Positions 7,315 to 16,230 of a DNA stretch of 64,000 bases are shown piece by piece; the first letter of the stretch is position 1; each line of letters opens with the position of its first letter. The notes beneath the pieces are model-generated. The model saw only the letters and a program-made list of their open reading frames with translations. It ran no database searches and had not been told where the DNA came from. Position numbers and translations under genes: made by a program. Origin of the DNA: Sphingomonas radiodurans (GTDB lineage Bacteria; Pseudomonadota; Alphaproteobacteria; Sphingomonadales; Sphingomonadaceae); the NCBI RefSeq assembly GCF_020866845.1, contig NZ_CP086594.1, positions 2,762,501-2,826,500 on the forward strand, written 5' to 3'.

Positions 7315-9726
7315 TCAATCCACCCGCATCGCTTCCATCGCCAGCGCCTCGGCCTCGATCAGCAGCGCGTCATCCGCGCTGCCGGTTGCGACACGCTCGC
7401 GGCCAATCAACACGAGCACCGGCACGGCAAGCGGCGAGACGCGGGGCAAGTCGATGTGCAGCATCGTATCCGCCGCGCGATCGAGCAGCCCGGCGAGGCG
7501 ACCAACGTCGGTCATCCGTGCGCGCGCGTCGGCCCAGGCGGCTTCGAGCAGGATGTGGCCGGGCTCGTATTTGCGAAGCACGTCGTAGATGAGATCGGTC
7601 GAGAAGGTGACTTGCTTGCCGGTCTTGCGTTTGCCCGGATGCTGCCGCTCGACCAGCCCGCCGATCACCGCCACTTCGCGAAAAGCGCGCTTGAGCAGAT
7701 GCGATTGCTGCACCCATTCGACGAATTCGTGTTCTAGGATATCCGCCGAAAAAAGCGCCGCGGGATCGGTGACGGGGTCGATCGAATAGGTGGCGATGGC
7801 ATAATCGTTGGCGACAAAACCGAGCGGCTTGAGCCCCGCGGTCTCCATCCGGCGCGTGATGAGCATGCCGAGCGACTGGTGCGCGTTCCACCCCTCGAAA
7901 CTGTACGCGACCATATAGTTGCGGCCTTCGCGCGGGAAGGTCTCGACCAGCAGCTGATCCGGCCGCGGCAGCGCGGAGCGGCGCGTCTGGATTTCGAGCC
8001 ATTCGCGCACGTCGTCAGGAAAGCGCGGCCACTCGCCGGGCGTCGCAAGGAAGCCGCGGACGCGATCGGCGAGGTTGGTCGATAACGGCATCCGGCTGCC
8101 GCCGTAGGTCGGGATGCGCGCTGGGCGGGCGGTCGCGCGGACGATCAGGTCCTCGAGATCAATCTTCTCGACCTCCAGGCTCATGCCGGCGAAGAAGAAG
8201 GTGTCGCCGTGGCTTAGCGTCGCGGCGAAGGCTTCCTCGACCTTGCCGAGTGCACGGCCGTTGCGGAAGCGGACCTTGAGCATCGTCGCTTCGACGATGA
8301 TACCCGCGTTCAGGCGATGCTGTGCGATGAACTTAGGGTGGCTGACGCGCCACAGGCCATCAGGGCCTTGAGTCAGCCGCTTGAAGCGATCGTAGGCGCG
8401 CAGCGAATAGCCGCCGTCGCGGATGAAACCGAGCACCTTGTCGAACAGGTCGTCGGTCAGCGCCGAATAGGGCAGCGCCGAGCGAACCTCGTCGAGCATC
8501 GCGGCCTGGTCGAACGGCGCGGCGCAGGCGCACGCCATCACGTGCTGGGCGAGCACGTCGAGCGCGCCCATGCGAAACACGTCGGTATCGAGCTCGCCGG
8601 CCTCGACCGCGTCGAGTGCGGCGCGCGCCTCGAGATATTCGAAGCGGTTCCCGGGGACGACGATCGCCTCGGACGGCTCGTCGAGCCGGTGATTGCTGCG
8701 CCCGATCCGCTGCAGCAAACGCGACGAGCCCTTGGGCGCGCCCATCTGGATCACGCAATCGACATCGCCCCAGTCGACGCCGAGATCGAGGCTGGCGGTG
8801 GCGACCAAGGCGCGCAGCCGCCCGTCGGCCATCGCCGCCTCGACCTTGCGCCGCGCCTCTTTCTCGAGGCTGCCGTGGTGGATGCCGATCGGCAGCTGCA
8901 TTTCATTCGCCTTCCAGAGATCCTGGAAGATCAGCTCGGCGAGGCTGCGCGTGTTGCAAAAGACGATCGTCGTCTTGTGCGTCTCGATCTCGGCCATCAC
9001 CTGCGCCGCGGCGTAGCGGCCGGAGTGGCCCGCCCAGGGTATGCGATCCTCGGGCAGCAGGATGGCGATGTTGGGATCGACGCCGGGATCGCCTAGGATG
9101 AGGCTAACCGCGTCAATGTCCCCATCGGGCGCGAGCCAGGCGCGGTAACCGTCGGGGTCGGCGACGGTGGCGGACAGCGCGACGCGGCGCGTGCCGGGCG
9201 CGATCTGCTGCAGCCGCGCCATACACAGGTTGAGCAGGTCGCCGCGCTTGCCGGTGGCGAAGGCGTGGACCTCGTCGATGACGATCGTCCGGAGACCCTC
9301 GAACATCGTGAAGCTGTCAGGGTAGCTGAGTAGCAGCGAGAGCGATTCAGGCGTCGTCAGCAGGATCTGCGGCGGCTTCACGCGCTGGCGTGCCTTGCGA
9401 TCGGACGGCGTATCCCCGGTGCGCGTCTCTACGCGGATGTCGACGCCCATCTCGGTGATCGGGGCGACGAGATTGCGCTGGATATCGACCGCGAGCGCTT
9501 TCAGCGGCGAGACGTAGAGCGTGTGGAGACCCTTGGTGGGCTGCTCAATCAGCTCGGCCAGCGTTGGCAGGAAGCCGGCGAGCGTCTTGCCCGCGCCAGT
9601 GGCGGCCACCAGCAGCGCGTGGCGACCGGCGCGGCCTTGCGCGAGCATGTCGAGCTGATGCCGCCGCGGCGTCCACCCCCGCCGGTCGAACCAGTCGGCG
9701 AGCGGGGTGGGGAGGGGTGGTGGCAT
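7315..9726 (-). CDS. Ligase-associated DNA damage response DEXH-box helicase (Lhr-like)
   Basis: 803-residue superfamily 2 helicase of the Lhr type that in many proteobacteria is encoded with an ATP-dependent DNA ligase, an MBL-fold exonuclease and PdeM. Motifs: Walker A 'AATGAGKT' (about 41-48), 'TTPESL', DEVH box (151-154), 'ALSATV' and motif VI 'QRIGRSNHR'. The C-terminal half resembles the Lhr winged-helix/beta-barrel core. Start chosen at the ATG at 9726 (MPPPLPTPLADWF), because codons farther upstream run into a dispersed repeat. The exonuclease of the same system lies divergently 0.4 kb away; the usual ligase and PdeM genes are not adjacent. Confidence 0.9.
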   Translation of the reverse strand: MPPPLPTPLADWFDRRGWTPRRHQLDMLAQGRAGRHALLVAATGAGKTLAGFLPTLAELIEQPTKGLHTLYVSPLKALAVDIQRNLVAPITEMGVDIRVETRTGDTPSDRKARQRVKPPQILLTTPESLSLLLSYPDSFTMFEGLRTIVIDEVHAFATGKRGDLLNLCMARLQQIAPGTRRVALSATVADPDGYRAWLAPDGDIDAVSLILGDPGVDPNIAILLPEDRIPWAGHSGRYAAAQVMAEIETHKTTIVFCNTRSLAELIFQDLWKANEMQLPIGIHHGSLEKEARRKVEAAMADGRLRALVATASLDLGVDWGDVDCVIQMGAPKGSSRLLQRIGRSNHRLDEPSEAIVVPGNRFEYLEARAALDAVEAGELDTDVFRMGALDVLAQHVMACACAAPFDQAAMLDEVRSALPYSALTDDLFDKVLGFIRDGGYSLRAYDRFKRLTQGPDGLWRVSHPKFIAQHRLNAGIIVEATMLKVRFRNGRALGKVEEAFAATLSHGDTFFFAGMSLEVEKIDLEDLIVRATARPARIPTYGGSRMPLSTNLADRVRGFLATPGEWPRFPDDVREWLEIQTRRSALPRPDQLLVETFPREGRNYMVAYSFEGWNAHQSLGMLITRRMETAGLKPLGFVANDYAIATYSIDPVTDPAALFSADILEHEFVEWVQQSHLLKRAFREVAVIGGLVERQHPGKRKTGKQVTFSTDLIYDVLRKYEPGHILLEAAWADARARMTDVGRLAGLLDRAADTMLHIDLPRVSPLAVPVLVLIGRERVATGSADDALLIEAEALAMEAMRVD

Positions 9727-9762
9727 TATGGGGTATATAGGAAGGAAGTACGGCCTATTCAT

Positions 9763-9844
9763 CGTCATCCCAGGCTTGACCCGGCATCCCGCTTTCCCAC
9801 GGCGATCAGAAAGGAGCGGGACCCCGGCTCAAGGCCGGGGTGAC
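9763..9844. repeat. Paired palindromic repeat, family A copy 2
   Basis: About 82 bp with ends 'cgtcatccc' and 'ggggtgac'. The right hairpin is perfect (accccggc-tcaa-ggccggggt, near 9830); the left one is 'catcccaggcttgacccggcatccc', a degraded hairpin. It lies between the helicase start and the small membrane-protein gene. Confidence 0.72.
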
Positions 9845-9855
9845 GTGTTTCGCGC

Positions 9856-10044
9856 TCAATCCCGCTTCGCATCCTCGCGCGATTGTTCCTTGTAGAGGTC
9901 GTGCGTCGCCTGTTCGGTGCGGGCGTCCTGCGCTGGAGTCGTCTTGTTACGCAGCTTCGCATAGGCAAGGCCGAGGGCCAGGATGATGAAGCCGCCGACG
10001 ACCACGAACGCCCACAGGCTGTCACCAAATGATGATTGTTCCAT
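9856..10044 (-). CDS. Small single-pass membrane protein, function unknown
   Basis: 62-residue protein with one clear membrane segment (about residues 10-30, 'LWAFVVVGGFIILALGLAYA') followed by a polar, charged tail rich in Gln, Glu, Asp and Arg. It starts with ATG at 10044, preceded on the minus strand by a purine-rich stretch (gagactaag). The topology suggests a short periplasmic N-terminus and a cytoplasmic tail, or the reverse. It lies between the two DNA-repair genes, but nothing in the sequence ties it to them. I do not recognise the family. Confidence 0.62.
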   Translation of the reverse strand: MEQSSFGDSLWAFVVVGGFIILALGLAYAKLRNKTTPAQDARTEQATHDLYKEQSREDAKRD

Positions 10045-10118
10045 GACTTAGTCTCCGTCTCGTGTGTGGAAGAACGGGGGGATGCGGCGATTCGATCCGG
10101 TTGTGCGTATGGGAAGGC

Positions 10119-11117
10119 ATGCCCAAGCTTGGTGACTGGCTCGAACCGCATCCACACGGCATCTACGTGCGGCCGGCGGATGCATGGATCGACCCCTCGA
10201 CGCCGCAGCCGCGCGCGCTGGTGACGCATGGCCATGCCGATCACGCGCGCGGCGGCCACTCGGCGGTATGGGCGACCCCCGAGACTCTCGCGATCATGGA
10301 CGCACGCTATGGCGAGCAGGCCGGCCATCCGGTGGGCTATGGCGACAGCGTTCAACTCGGCGACGTTAAAGCGAGCTTCGTCCCCGCCGGCCATGTACTG
10401 GGATCAGCGCAAATTCTGCTGGAGTATCGCGGCGAGCGGATCGTCGTCTCGGGCGATTACAAGCGCCGCCCCGATCCGACCTGTGCCGCGTTCGAGCCGG
10501 TCGCGTGCGACGTGTTCGTCACCGAGGCGACGTTCGGCCTGCCGGTGTTCCGCCACCCCGACACTGGCGACGAGATCGACAAATTGATCGCGCGGCTCCA
10601 CGCCAACCCCGATCGCTGCGTGCTCGTCGGCGCCTATGCGCTGGGCAAGGCGCAGCGGGTGATCGCGGAACTGCGCGAACGCGGGCACGAAGCGCCGATC
10701 TATATCCACGGCGCGCTGCAGCGGCTGTGCGACCTCTATGCCGATCACGGCGTACGGCTGGGCGAGCTGATCCCGGTGGCAGGCGTACCGAAGGCGGCGA
10801 TGGCGGGGCATGTCGTGATGTGCCCGCCCGGCGCGCTCAACGATCGCTGGTCGCGCCGGCTGCCCGATCCGATCACCGCGATGGCGAGCGGCTGGATGCG
10901 GGTGCGGCAGCGCGCGCGGCAGAAGCTGGTCGAGCTGCCGCTGATCATGTCCGATCACGCCGATTGGGACGAGCTGACGACGACGATCGAGGAGATCGCC
11001 CCGCGCGAAGTATGGGTGACGCACGGCCGCGAGGATGCGCTGATCCACTGGTGCGCGATGCGCCAGATCAAGGCACGCGCGCTGGCGCTCGTGGGGTTCG
11101 AGGACGAGGACGATTGA
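10119..11117 (+). CDS. Ligase-associated DNA damage response exonuclease (MBL fold)
   Basis: 332-residue metallo-beta-lactamase-fold nuclease, the partner of the ligase-associated helicase and thought to process DNA ends during repair. The zinc motif 'HGHADHA' is at residues 37-43, further ligands in 'FVPAGHVLGSAQ' and 'VSGDYK', and a late 'SDHADWDEL' His motif and 'VTHGRED' match the beta-CASP-like arrangement. ATG at 10119 has GGGAAGG directly upstream; the frame extends farther 5' without a plausible start. In many genomes the ATP-dependent ligase follows; here the next gene is a glutathione S-transferase on the opposite strand, converging 15 bp away. Confidence 0.88.
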   Translation: MPKLGDWLEPHPHGIYVRPADAWIDPSTPQPRALVTHGHADHARGGHSAVWATPETLAIMDARYGEQAGHPVGYGDSVQLGDVKASFVPAGHVLGSAQILLEYRGERIVVSGDYKRRPDPTCAAFEPVACDVFVTEATFGLPVFRHPDTGDEIDKLIARLHANPDRCVLVGAYALGKAQRVIAELRERGHEAPIYIHGALQRLCDLYADHGVRLGELIPVAGVPKAAMAGHVVMCPPGALNDRWSRRLPDPITAMASGWMRVRQRARQKLVELPLIMSDHADWDELTTTIEEIAPREVWVTHGREDALIHWCAMRQIKARALALVGFEDEDD

Positions 11118-11132
11118 GGTGCGGGGGGCGGG

Positions 11133-11750
11133 CTACACCCCCGCCGCAGCCGCAGGCCGCGCGCGCATCTCGTCCGCCCAGCGCCCGACGTTGGCCAGCT
11201 CTGCGGGCGGCGCGAACTTGATCATCCGCGCGAAATCGATCGCGGTGTAGGCGACGATATCCGCCATCGTCACGCGATCCGCGGCGATGAAGGCGCTTTC
11301 GCCCAGGCGCCGGTCGAAGATCTTGAGCGCGCGGCCCGCGCCCGCCGCATTGCTCTCGGCAATCGCCGGCACTTGCGTGTCGAGCGCGGCGAGCGCCGGG
11401 TGCGAATGGCGGACCGACAGCATCAGCGGGGTGGCGAGCAGCATCTCGGCGCGGCGCGTCCACATCTCGATCACCGCTGTCTCGCGCGCGTCGTGGCCGA
11501 ACATGTTGGGCTCGGGATACACGCTTTCGAGGTAGCGGCAGATGGCGACGGACTCGGTGATCGTCGTGCCATCGTCGAGTTCTAGCGCGGGGACGTTGGC
11601 GAGGCCGGCGCGGGCGAGATAGTCGGGCGTCTTGTGCTCACCCTTGAACACATCGACCTGAACAATCTCGACATCGTCCGCGCCCTTCTCGGCAAGGAAC
11701 CAGCGCACCCGCCGCGGATTAGGCGCGCGCTTGCTGTCGTAGAGCTTCAT
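11133..11750 (-). CDS. Glutathione S-transferase family protein
   Basis: 205-residue cytoplasmic GST. The N-terminal thioredoxin-like domain (about 1-80) has 'KLYDSKRAPNPRRVRWFLAEKG' type start, the cis-Pro in 'GLANVPALELDDG' and the glutathione-binding 'TESVAICRYL'. The C-terminal helical domain has the N-capping region 'ADRVTMADIVAY'. The catalytic Ser/Cys is probably within 'DSKRAPN' but cannot be fixed by eye. The ATG overlaps the stop of the upstream yghU-like gene by four bases, so the two are co-transcribed. A role in detoxifying electrophiles is the family default; the substrate is unknown. Confidence 0.87.
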   Translation of the reverse strand: MKLYDSKRAPNPRRVRWFLAEKGADDVEIVQVDVFKGEHKTPDYLARAGLANVPALELDDGTTITESVAICRYLESVYPEPNMFGHDARETAVIEMWTRRAEMLLATPLMLSVRHSHPALAALDTQVPAIAESNAAGAGRALKIFDRRLGESAFIAADRVTMADIVAYTAIDFARMIKFAPPAELANVGRWADEMRARPAAAAGV

Positions 11751-12631
11751 TGGGCGGGCGCCGCCGCGGGCGCGATCTTGTCTTGCGTCTGCGTGTCGAA
11801 GTCGCTCGCGTCGTGGCGTTCGTGGAGCTGGCTCGCGGGATCGCCCATCACGCGATTGACCATCCGGCCACGCTTCACCGCGGGGCGCGCGGCGATCTGG
11901 TCAGTCCAGCGCTGGACGTTCTTGTATTCCTGCACCTGCAGGAAGGTGCCCGCTTCGTACACCAGCCCCTTCACCAGCGCGCCGTACCACGGCCACACCG
12001 CCATGTCGGCGATCGTATACTCCGCGCCGCCGAGATACTCGCTTTCGCCCAGCCGGCGATCCAGCACGTCCAGCTCGCGCTTCACCTCCATCGCGAAGCG
12101 ATCGATGGCATATTCGATCTTGAACGGGGCATAAGCGTAGAAGTGGCCGAAGCCGCCGCCCAAATACGGCGCGCTTCCCATCTGCCAGAACAGCCACGAC
12201 AGGCATTCGGCGCGCTTCGCCGGATCGGTCGGCACGAAGGCGCCGAACTTCTCCGCGAGATACAGCAGGATCGCGCCCGATTCGAACACGCGCACCGGCG
12301 TGTCGCCACTGCGATCGCACAGCGCAGGAATCTTGGAATTGGGGTTGATATCGACGAAGCCGCTCGAGAATTGATCGCCCTCGTTGATGCGGATCAGCCA
12401 GGCGTCATACTCGGCGCCGCTGTGGCCGGCCGCGAGCAGCTCCTCAAGCATCACCGTTACTTTCACTCCGTTGGGCGTGGCGAGCGAGTAGAGCTGCAGC
12501 GGATGCTTGCCGATCGGCAGATCCTTGTCGTGCGTCGGGCCGGCAATCGGGCGATTGATATTGGCGAAGCGGCCGCCGCTCTCCTTGTTCCAGGTCCAGA
12601 TTTCCGGTGGCGTGTACGTCGCGTCGGTCAT
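11747..12631 (-). CDS. yghU: Glutathione-dependent disulfide-bond oxidoreductase, YghU type
   Basis: 294-residue GST-fold protein of the YghU/Ure2-like group, which reduces disulfides with two bound glutathiones. Diagnostic features are the N-terminal extension with 'WTWNKESGGRFANINRPIAG' and 'LPIGKHPLQLYSLATPNGVKV', then 'NPNSKIPAL' with the cis-Pro and 'ESGAILLYLAEKFG' for glutathione. The C-terminal helical domain contains 'GGGFGHFYAYAP'. The start is the ATG at 12631, since the upstream frame lacks family sequence. It overlaps the following GST gene by four bases, forming a two-gene thiol-handling operon. Confidence 0.88.
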   Translation of the reverse strand: MTDATYTPPEIWTWNKESGGRFANINRPIAGPTHDKDLPIGKHPLQLYSLATPNGVKVTVMLEELLAAGHSGAEYDAWLIRINEGDQFSSGFVDINPNSKIPALCDRSGDTPVRVFESGAILLYLAEKFGAFVPTDPAKRAECLSWLFWQMGSAPYLGGGFGHFYAYAPFKIEYAIDRFAMEVKRELDVLDRRLGESEYLGGAEYTIADMAVWPWYGALVKGLVYEAGTFLQVQEYKNVQRWTDQIAARPAVKRGRMVNRVMGDPASQLHERHDASDFDTQTQDKIAPAAAPAQ

Positions 12632-12699
12632 GCTCGGCTCTCCTGTTTGAACGCGGCATACATGGTGTGGGTAGGGGGGCAAAGACAGTCCACGCTATC

Positions 12700-12778
12700 C
12701 GTCACCCCGGACTTGATCCGGGGTCCCGCTGCCTTCAACGGCGGAAGAAGCGGGACCCCGGCTCAAGGCCGGGGTGAC
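12700..12778. repeat. Paired palindromic repeat, family A copy 3
   Basis: Two hairpins, left 'ccccggacttgatccgggg' and right 'accccggctcaaggccggggt', with outer ends 'gtcacccc' and 'ggggtgac'. The right hairpin overlaps the last codons and the stop of the TetR gene (stop at 12763-12765). Confidence 0.8.
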
Positions 12779-13365
12779 AGGAGAAGCGCGGTGACATGCC
12801 GATCGGCGATGGCGCCGGCCTCGGCAGCGGTGAAGCCGGTGGGGGTGAGGCACAGTTCGAGCCACAGCCCGTCGACCAGCGCGGCGACCGAGATGGCGGC
12901 GGTGCGGCGTTCGCCCTCGGGCAGCCCGCAGGCGGCGAGCAGGCGTTCGAGATCGGCGCGGTATTCGGCATAGGATTGGTCATGCGCCGCGGCGACCGCG
13001 GGGTTGCTGCGCACGAGCCCCCATAATGCGGTCCACGTGGCGAGCAGCGCGGGATCGGCGATCGGGGCTGCGAAGCTGGCGCTGACATAGGCGTCGAGCT
13101 TCGCGCGCGGATCGTCGCCGGCCTGGGCCACCGCGACCCCCAGCGCGGCCGAGACGCGATCCGCGACGTGGGCGTAGGTTTGCGCGATCAGCGCGTCGAT
13201 GCTGGCGAAATGGTGCGTCACCAGCCCCGCGGAGACGCCCGCCTCCGCCGCGATCGCGCGGACCGAGGCGCCCGCAGTGCCGCGTTCGGCCAATACACGC
13301 GCGGCCGCCTCGATCAGGCTTGAACGCCGGGTGCCGGGATCGACGCGGGCGAAGGGCTTGCGCAT
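12763..13365 (-). CDS. TetR/AcrR family regulator (BetI-like C-terminus)
   Basis: 200-residue repressor. Residues about 12-58 form the TetR helix-turn-helix ('VLAERGTAGASVRAIAAEAGVSAGLVTHHF'-like, given here by position). The C-terminal ligand-binding part ('LVDGLWLELCL') resembles the BetI group. It is divergent from the Rieske oxygenase gene, and the 45-bp gap contains a perfect 10-bp palindrome overlapping a TATAAT box, so it probably represses that oxygenase and itself. Odd feature: the final six residues (LLSPRP-like end) and the stop are read from a dispersed palindromic repeat. Confidence 0.86.
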   Translation of the reverse strand: MRKPFARVDPGTRRSSLIEAAARVLAERGTAGASVRAIAAEAGVSAGLVTHHFASIDALIAQTYAHVADRVSAALGVAVAQAGDDPRAKLDAYVSASFAAPIADPALLATWTALWGLVRSNPAVAAAHDQSYAEYRADLERLLAACGLPEGERRTAAISVAALVDGLWLELCLTPTGFTAAEAGAIADRHVTALLLSPRP

Positions 13366-13375
13366 GCCTGATGGC

Positions 13376-13390
13376 TATAATACGATCGTA
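13376..13390 (+). promoter_or_regulatory. Promoter -10 box with overlapping palindromic operator
   Basis: TATAAT (13376-13381) is followed without a gap by the perfect palindrome TACGATCGTA (13381-13390), sharing one base. The site lies between divergent tetR and the Rieske gene, 20 bp before the latter's ATG. Binding there by the TetR protein would block transcription; this is inferred from position. Confidence 0.55.
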
Positions 13391-13410
13391 CAACAAGCAA
13401 CCTGGGTGAC

Positions 13411-14595
13411 ATGATGGCGCATCGTGCGATCGACCTGCCAAGCCACGATCCGGACGCCGACTGGAGCCTGCCGGGCTGGCTCTACACCGATCGCGAATTC
13501 TTCGATGTCGAGATGGAGCGGGTGATCCGCCCGTCGTGGCAGATCGTCTGCCACGAGAGCGACATTCCCGCCGCGGGCGACTGGCGCACGATCGAATATC
13601 TCGGCGAGAGCGTCGTCGTGATCCGAGGCGAGGATGGCGCGATCCGCGCGTTCCACAACGTCTGCCGGCACCGCGCGATGAGGCTGGTGGAAGGCGCGGG
13701 CGGCTGTTCGCGCAAGCTCGTCTGTCCGTATCACGCGTGGGTCTACGAGCTCGACGGGCAGCTTTCGGGCGTGCCGATGCGGCGCGACTATCCGGCGCTC
13801 GACATGGCGGCGACCGGGCTGGTGCCGGTCGCGGTCGATCGCTGGCGCGGGTTCGTCTTCGTGCGGCTGGCGGACGATGGCGGGCCGTCGGTGGCCGAGA
13901 TGTTCGCGCCGTACGAGGCCGAGATCGCGCCGTACCGCTTCGAGGACATGCGCGCGATCGCCCCGGTGCGCACGCGCGAGCGGCAGGTGAACTGGAAGAA
14001 CGTCGGCGACAATTATTCGGACAATCTCCACATCCCAATCGCGCACGACGGGCTGACGCGACTGTTCGGCAAGAGCTATGCGATCGAGGCGAGCGGCTGG
14101 GTCGACAAGATGTCGGGCTATCTCGTCGATCGGCCGTCGAGCAACCTTTCCGAACGCTTCTACCAGCAGCATCTGCCGCACGCGCCGCATCTGCCGGAGG
14201 CGAACCAGCGACTGTGGCTGTACTACAAGCTCTGGCCGAACATGGCGTTCGACATCTACGCTGACCAGATCGATTTCATGCAGTGGCTGCCGCTGACGCC
14301 GACCACCTCGCTGCTGCGCGAGATGGCGTTCGCGCTGCCCGACGACCGGCGCGAGGTGCGGCTGGTGCGCTACGCCAACTGGCGGATCAATCGCGTGGTG
14401 AACGCCGAGGACACGTGGCTGATCGAGCGCGTGCAGCAGGGCATGGCCTCGGCGAGCTATACCGCGGGGCCGATCGGCGCGACCGAGGTGTGCTTGCGCA
14501 GCTTCGCGGCGAAGATCCGCGGGCGGATTCCTGAGGCGCGGCTGCATCGTGCACCGGCGGCGGGCTGGTCGAAGCGGTTCAAGGCTGTCGAATGA
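13411..14595 (+). CDS. Rieske non-heme iron oxygenase, alpha subunit
   Basis: 394-residue ring-hydroxylating-type oxygenase. The Rieske [2Fe-2S] ligands are C85-x-H87 and C105-x2-H108 ('CRHR' and 'CPYH'). The mononuclear iron site is in 'NVGDNYSDNLHIPIAH', with H207, H212 and bridging D204; the third ligand is farther C-terminal. Such oxygenases use electrons from a separate reductase to hydroxylate or demethylate aromatic or quaternary-amine substrates. No ferredoxin reductase is adjacent. The BetI-like regulator hints at a quaternary amine or betaine-like substrate, but this is weak. ATG at 13411 or 13414. The FAD oxidoreductase gene follows 22 bp downstream. Confidence 0.87.
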   Translation: MMAHRAIDLPSHDPDADWSLPGWLYTDREFFDVEMERVIRPSWQIVCHESDIPAAGDWRTIEYLGESVVVIRGEDGAIRAFHNVCRHRAMRLVEGAGGCSRKLVCPYHAWVYELDGQLSGVPMRRDYPALDMAATGLVPVAVDRWRGFVFVRLADDGGPSVAEMFAPYEAEIAPYRFEDMRAIAPVRTRERQVNWKNVGDNYSDNLHIPIAHDGLTRLFGKSYAIEASGWVDKMSGYLVDRPSSNLSERFYQQHLPHAPHLPEANQRLWLYYKLWPNMAFDIYADQIDFMQWLPLTPTTSLLREMAFALPDDRREVRLVRYANWRINRVVNAEDTWLIERVQQGMASASYTAGPIGATEVCLRSFAAKIRGRIPEARLHRAPAAGWSKRFKAVE

Positions 14596-14617
14596 CCAAC
14601 GAAAGAACGGGCGGGGC

Positions 14618-16225
14618 ATGACCAAGGCGTACGACGCGATCATCATCGGCGGGGGGCACAACGGGCTTGTCTGCGCCTTCTATCTCGCGCGCGCGGGGCT
14701 CAAGGTGCGCGTGCTCGAGCGCCGCCATGTCGTCGGCGGCGCGGCGGTGACCGAGGAATTCCATCCCGGCTTCCGCAATTCGACCGCGAGCTACACCGTC
14801 AGCCTGCTGCGCCCCAAGGTGATCGCGGACATGAAGCTGCACGACCGCGGCTTCCGCATCATCGAGCGGACGATCTCGAACTTTTTCCCGTTCGCGAACG
14901 ACTATCTCAAGCTCGGCGGCGGCGAGGGGCGGACGCGGGCCGAGTTTGCGCGCTTCTCGCAAAAGGACGCGGACGCTTTCCCTGCCTATGAAGCCGCGCT
15001 CGAACGCGTCGCGCAGGTGATGCGCGACCTTGCGTTAAAGGCGCCGCCCAACGTCGGCGGCGGGTTGCCGGCGCTGGTCGCGGCGGCGTCGCAGGGCAAG
15101 CGGCTCGCGGGGATGGACATCGCGGCGCAGCGCGACGTGCTCGACTTGTTCGTGAAGTCGGCGCGCGATTTCCTCGATGGCTGGTTCGAGGACGATCACA
15201 TCAAGACCGCGTTCGGGTTCGATGCGGTGGTGGGCAATTACGCCGGCGTCTCCACGCCGGGCAGCGCCTATGTGCTGCTCCACCACGTATTCGGCGAAGT
15301 GAATGGCAAGTTTGGCGCCTGGGGCCATTCGGTCGGCGGGATGGGCGCGATCACGCAGGCGATGGCGGCGGCGTGCATCGACGAAGGCGTCGAGATCACG
15401 CTCGACGCGCCGGTTGCCAAGGTGCTGGTGGATGGCGGGCGCGCTGCGGGAGTGCGGCTGGAGAGCGGCGAGGAGATCGCTGCCACGATCGTCGCGGCGA
15501 ACGTCGGCCCGGCGATGCTGTATCGCCAGATGGTCGATCCGTCCGATCTCGATGCCGACTTCCGGCGACGGACGGCGAACTTCAAGACCGGATCGGGCAC
15601 GTTCCGGATGAACGTCGCGCTGAGCGAGCTGCCCGATTTCACCGTGCTGCGCGGCAAGGAAAAGGCCGAGCATCACACCGCCGGCATCATCATCGCGCCC
15701 GGCATGGATTACATGGACCAGGCGTTCGACGATGCGAAGCAATTCGGCTGGTCGAAGAAGCCGATCGTCGAGATGAAGCTGCCGACGACGGTCGACGACA
15801 GCCTCGCGCCGCCGGGGATGCACATCGCGAGCCTCTTCTGCCAGCAATTCGCACCCGAACTGCCCGACGGCAGCAGCTGGGACGATCATCGCGAGGCAGT
15901 GGCGGATCACATCATCGATACCGTCACCGAGCATGCGCCCAACTTCGCGGGCAGTGTGATCGCGCGGCAGATCCACTCGCCGCTCGATCTGGAGCGCAAG
16001 TTCGGGCTCATTGGCGGGGATATCTTCCACGGGCGGATGAGCCTCGATCAGCTCTGGTCGGCGCGCCCGGTGCTCGGGCACGGCGATTATCGCGCGCCGA
16101 TCAAGGGGCTCTACATGTGCGGATCGGGCGCGCATCCCGGCGGCGGGGTGACCGGCGCGCCGGGGCACAATGCGGCGCACGCAATTTTACGCGACCGCAG
16201 CCTCGTCGGGCGATTGTTCGGGTAA
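14618..16225 (+). CDS. FAD-dependent oxidoreductase, phytoene desaturase-like
   Basis: 535-residue flavoprotein of the NAD(P)/FAD-dependent, phytoene desaturase-like group. The dinucleotide-binding motif 'IIIGGGHNGL' is at residues 6-15, followed by 'VLERRHVVGGAAVTEE'. The C-terminus has 'GLYMCGSGAHPGGGVTGAPGHNAA', typical of these enzymes. The ATG at 14618 has GCGGGG upstream. It is presumably co-transcribed with the Rieske oxygenase (22-bp gap) and may oxidise or isomerise the same substrate or its product. It is not a carotenoid gene by context, because no crt genes are present. Confidence 0.85.
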   Translation: MTKAYDAIIIGGGHNGLVCAFYLARAGLKVRVLERRHVVGGAAVTEEFHPGFRNSTASYTVSLLRPKVIADMKLHDRGFRIIERTISNFFPFANDYLKLGGGEGRTRAEFARFSQKDADAFPAYEAALERVAQVMRDLALKAPPNVGGGLPALVAAASQGKRLAGMDIAAQRDVLDLFVKSARDFLDGWFEDDHIKTAFGFDAVVGNYAGVSTPGSAYVLLHHVFGEVNGKFGAWGHSVGGMGAITQAMAAACIDEGVEITLDAPVAKVLVDGGRAAGVRLESGEEIAATIVAANVGPAMLYRQMVDPSDLDADFRRRTANFKTGSGTFRMNVALSELPDFTVLRGKEKAEHHTAGIIIAPGMDYMDQAFDDAKQFGWSKKPIVEMKLPTTVDDSLAPPGMHIASLFCQQFAPELPDGSSWDDHREAVADHIIDTVTEHAPNFAGSVIARQIHSPLDLERKFGLIGGDIFHGRMSLDQLWSARPVLGHGDYRAPIKGLYMCGSGAHPGGGVTGAPGHNAAHAILRDRSLVGRLFG

Positions 16226-16230
16226 GTCGT

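Noticed and set aside
7143..7592. Plus-strand frames at the end of the helicase gene
   Set aside because: They read through a palindromic repeat and the antisense of the helicase.
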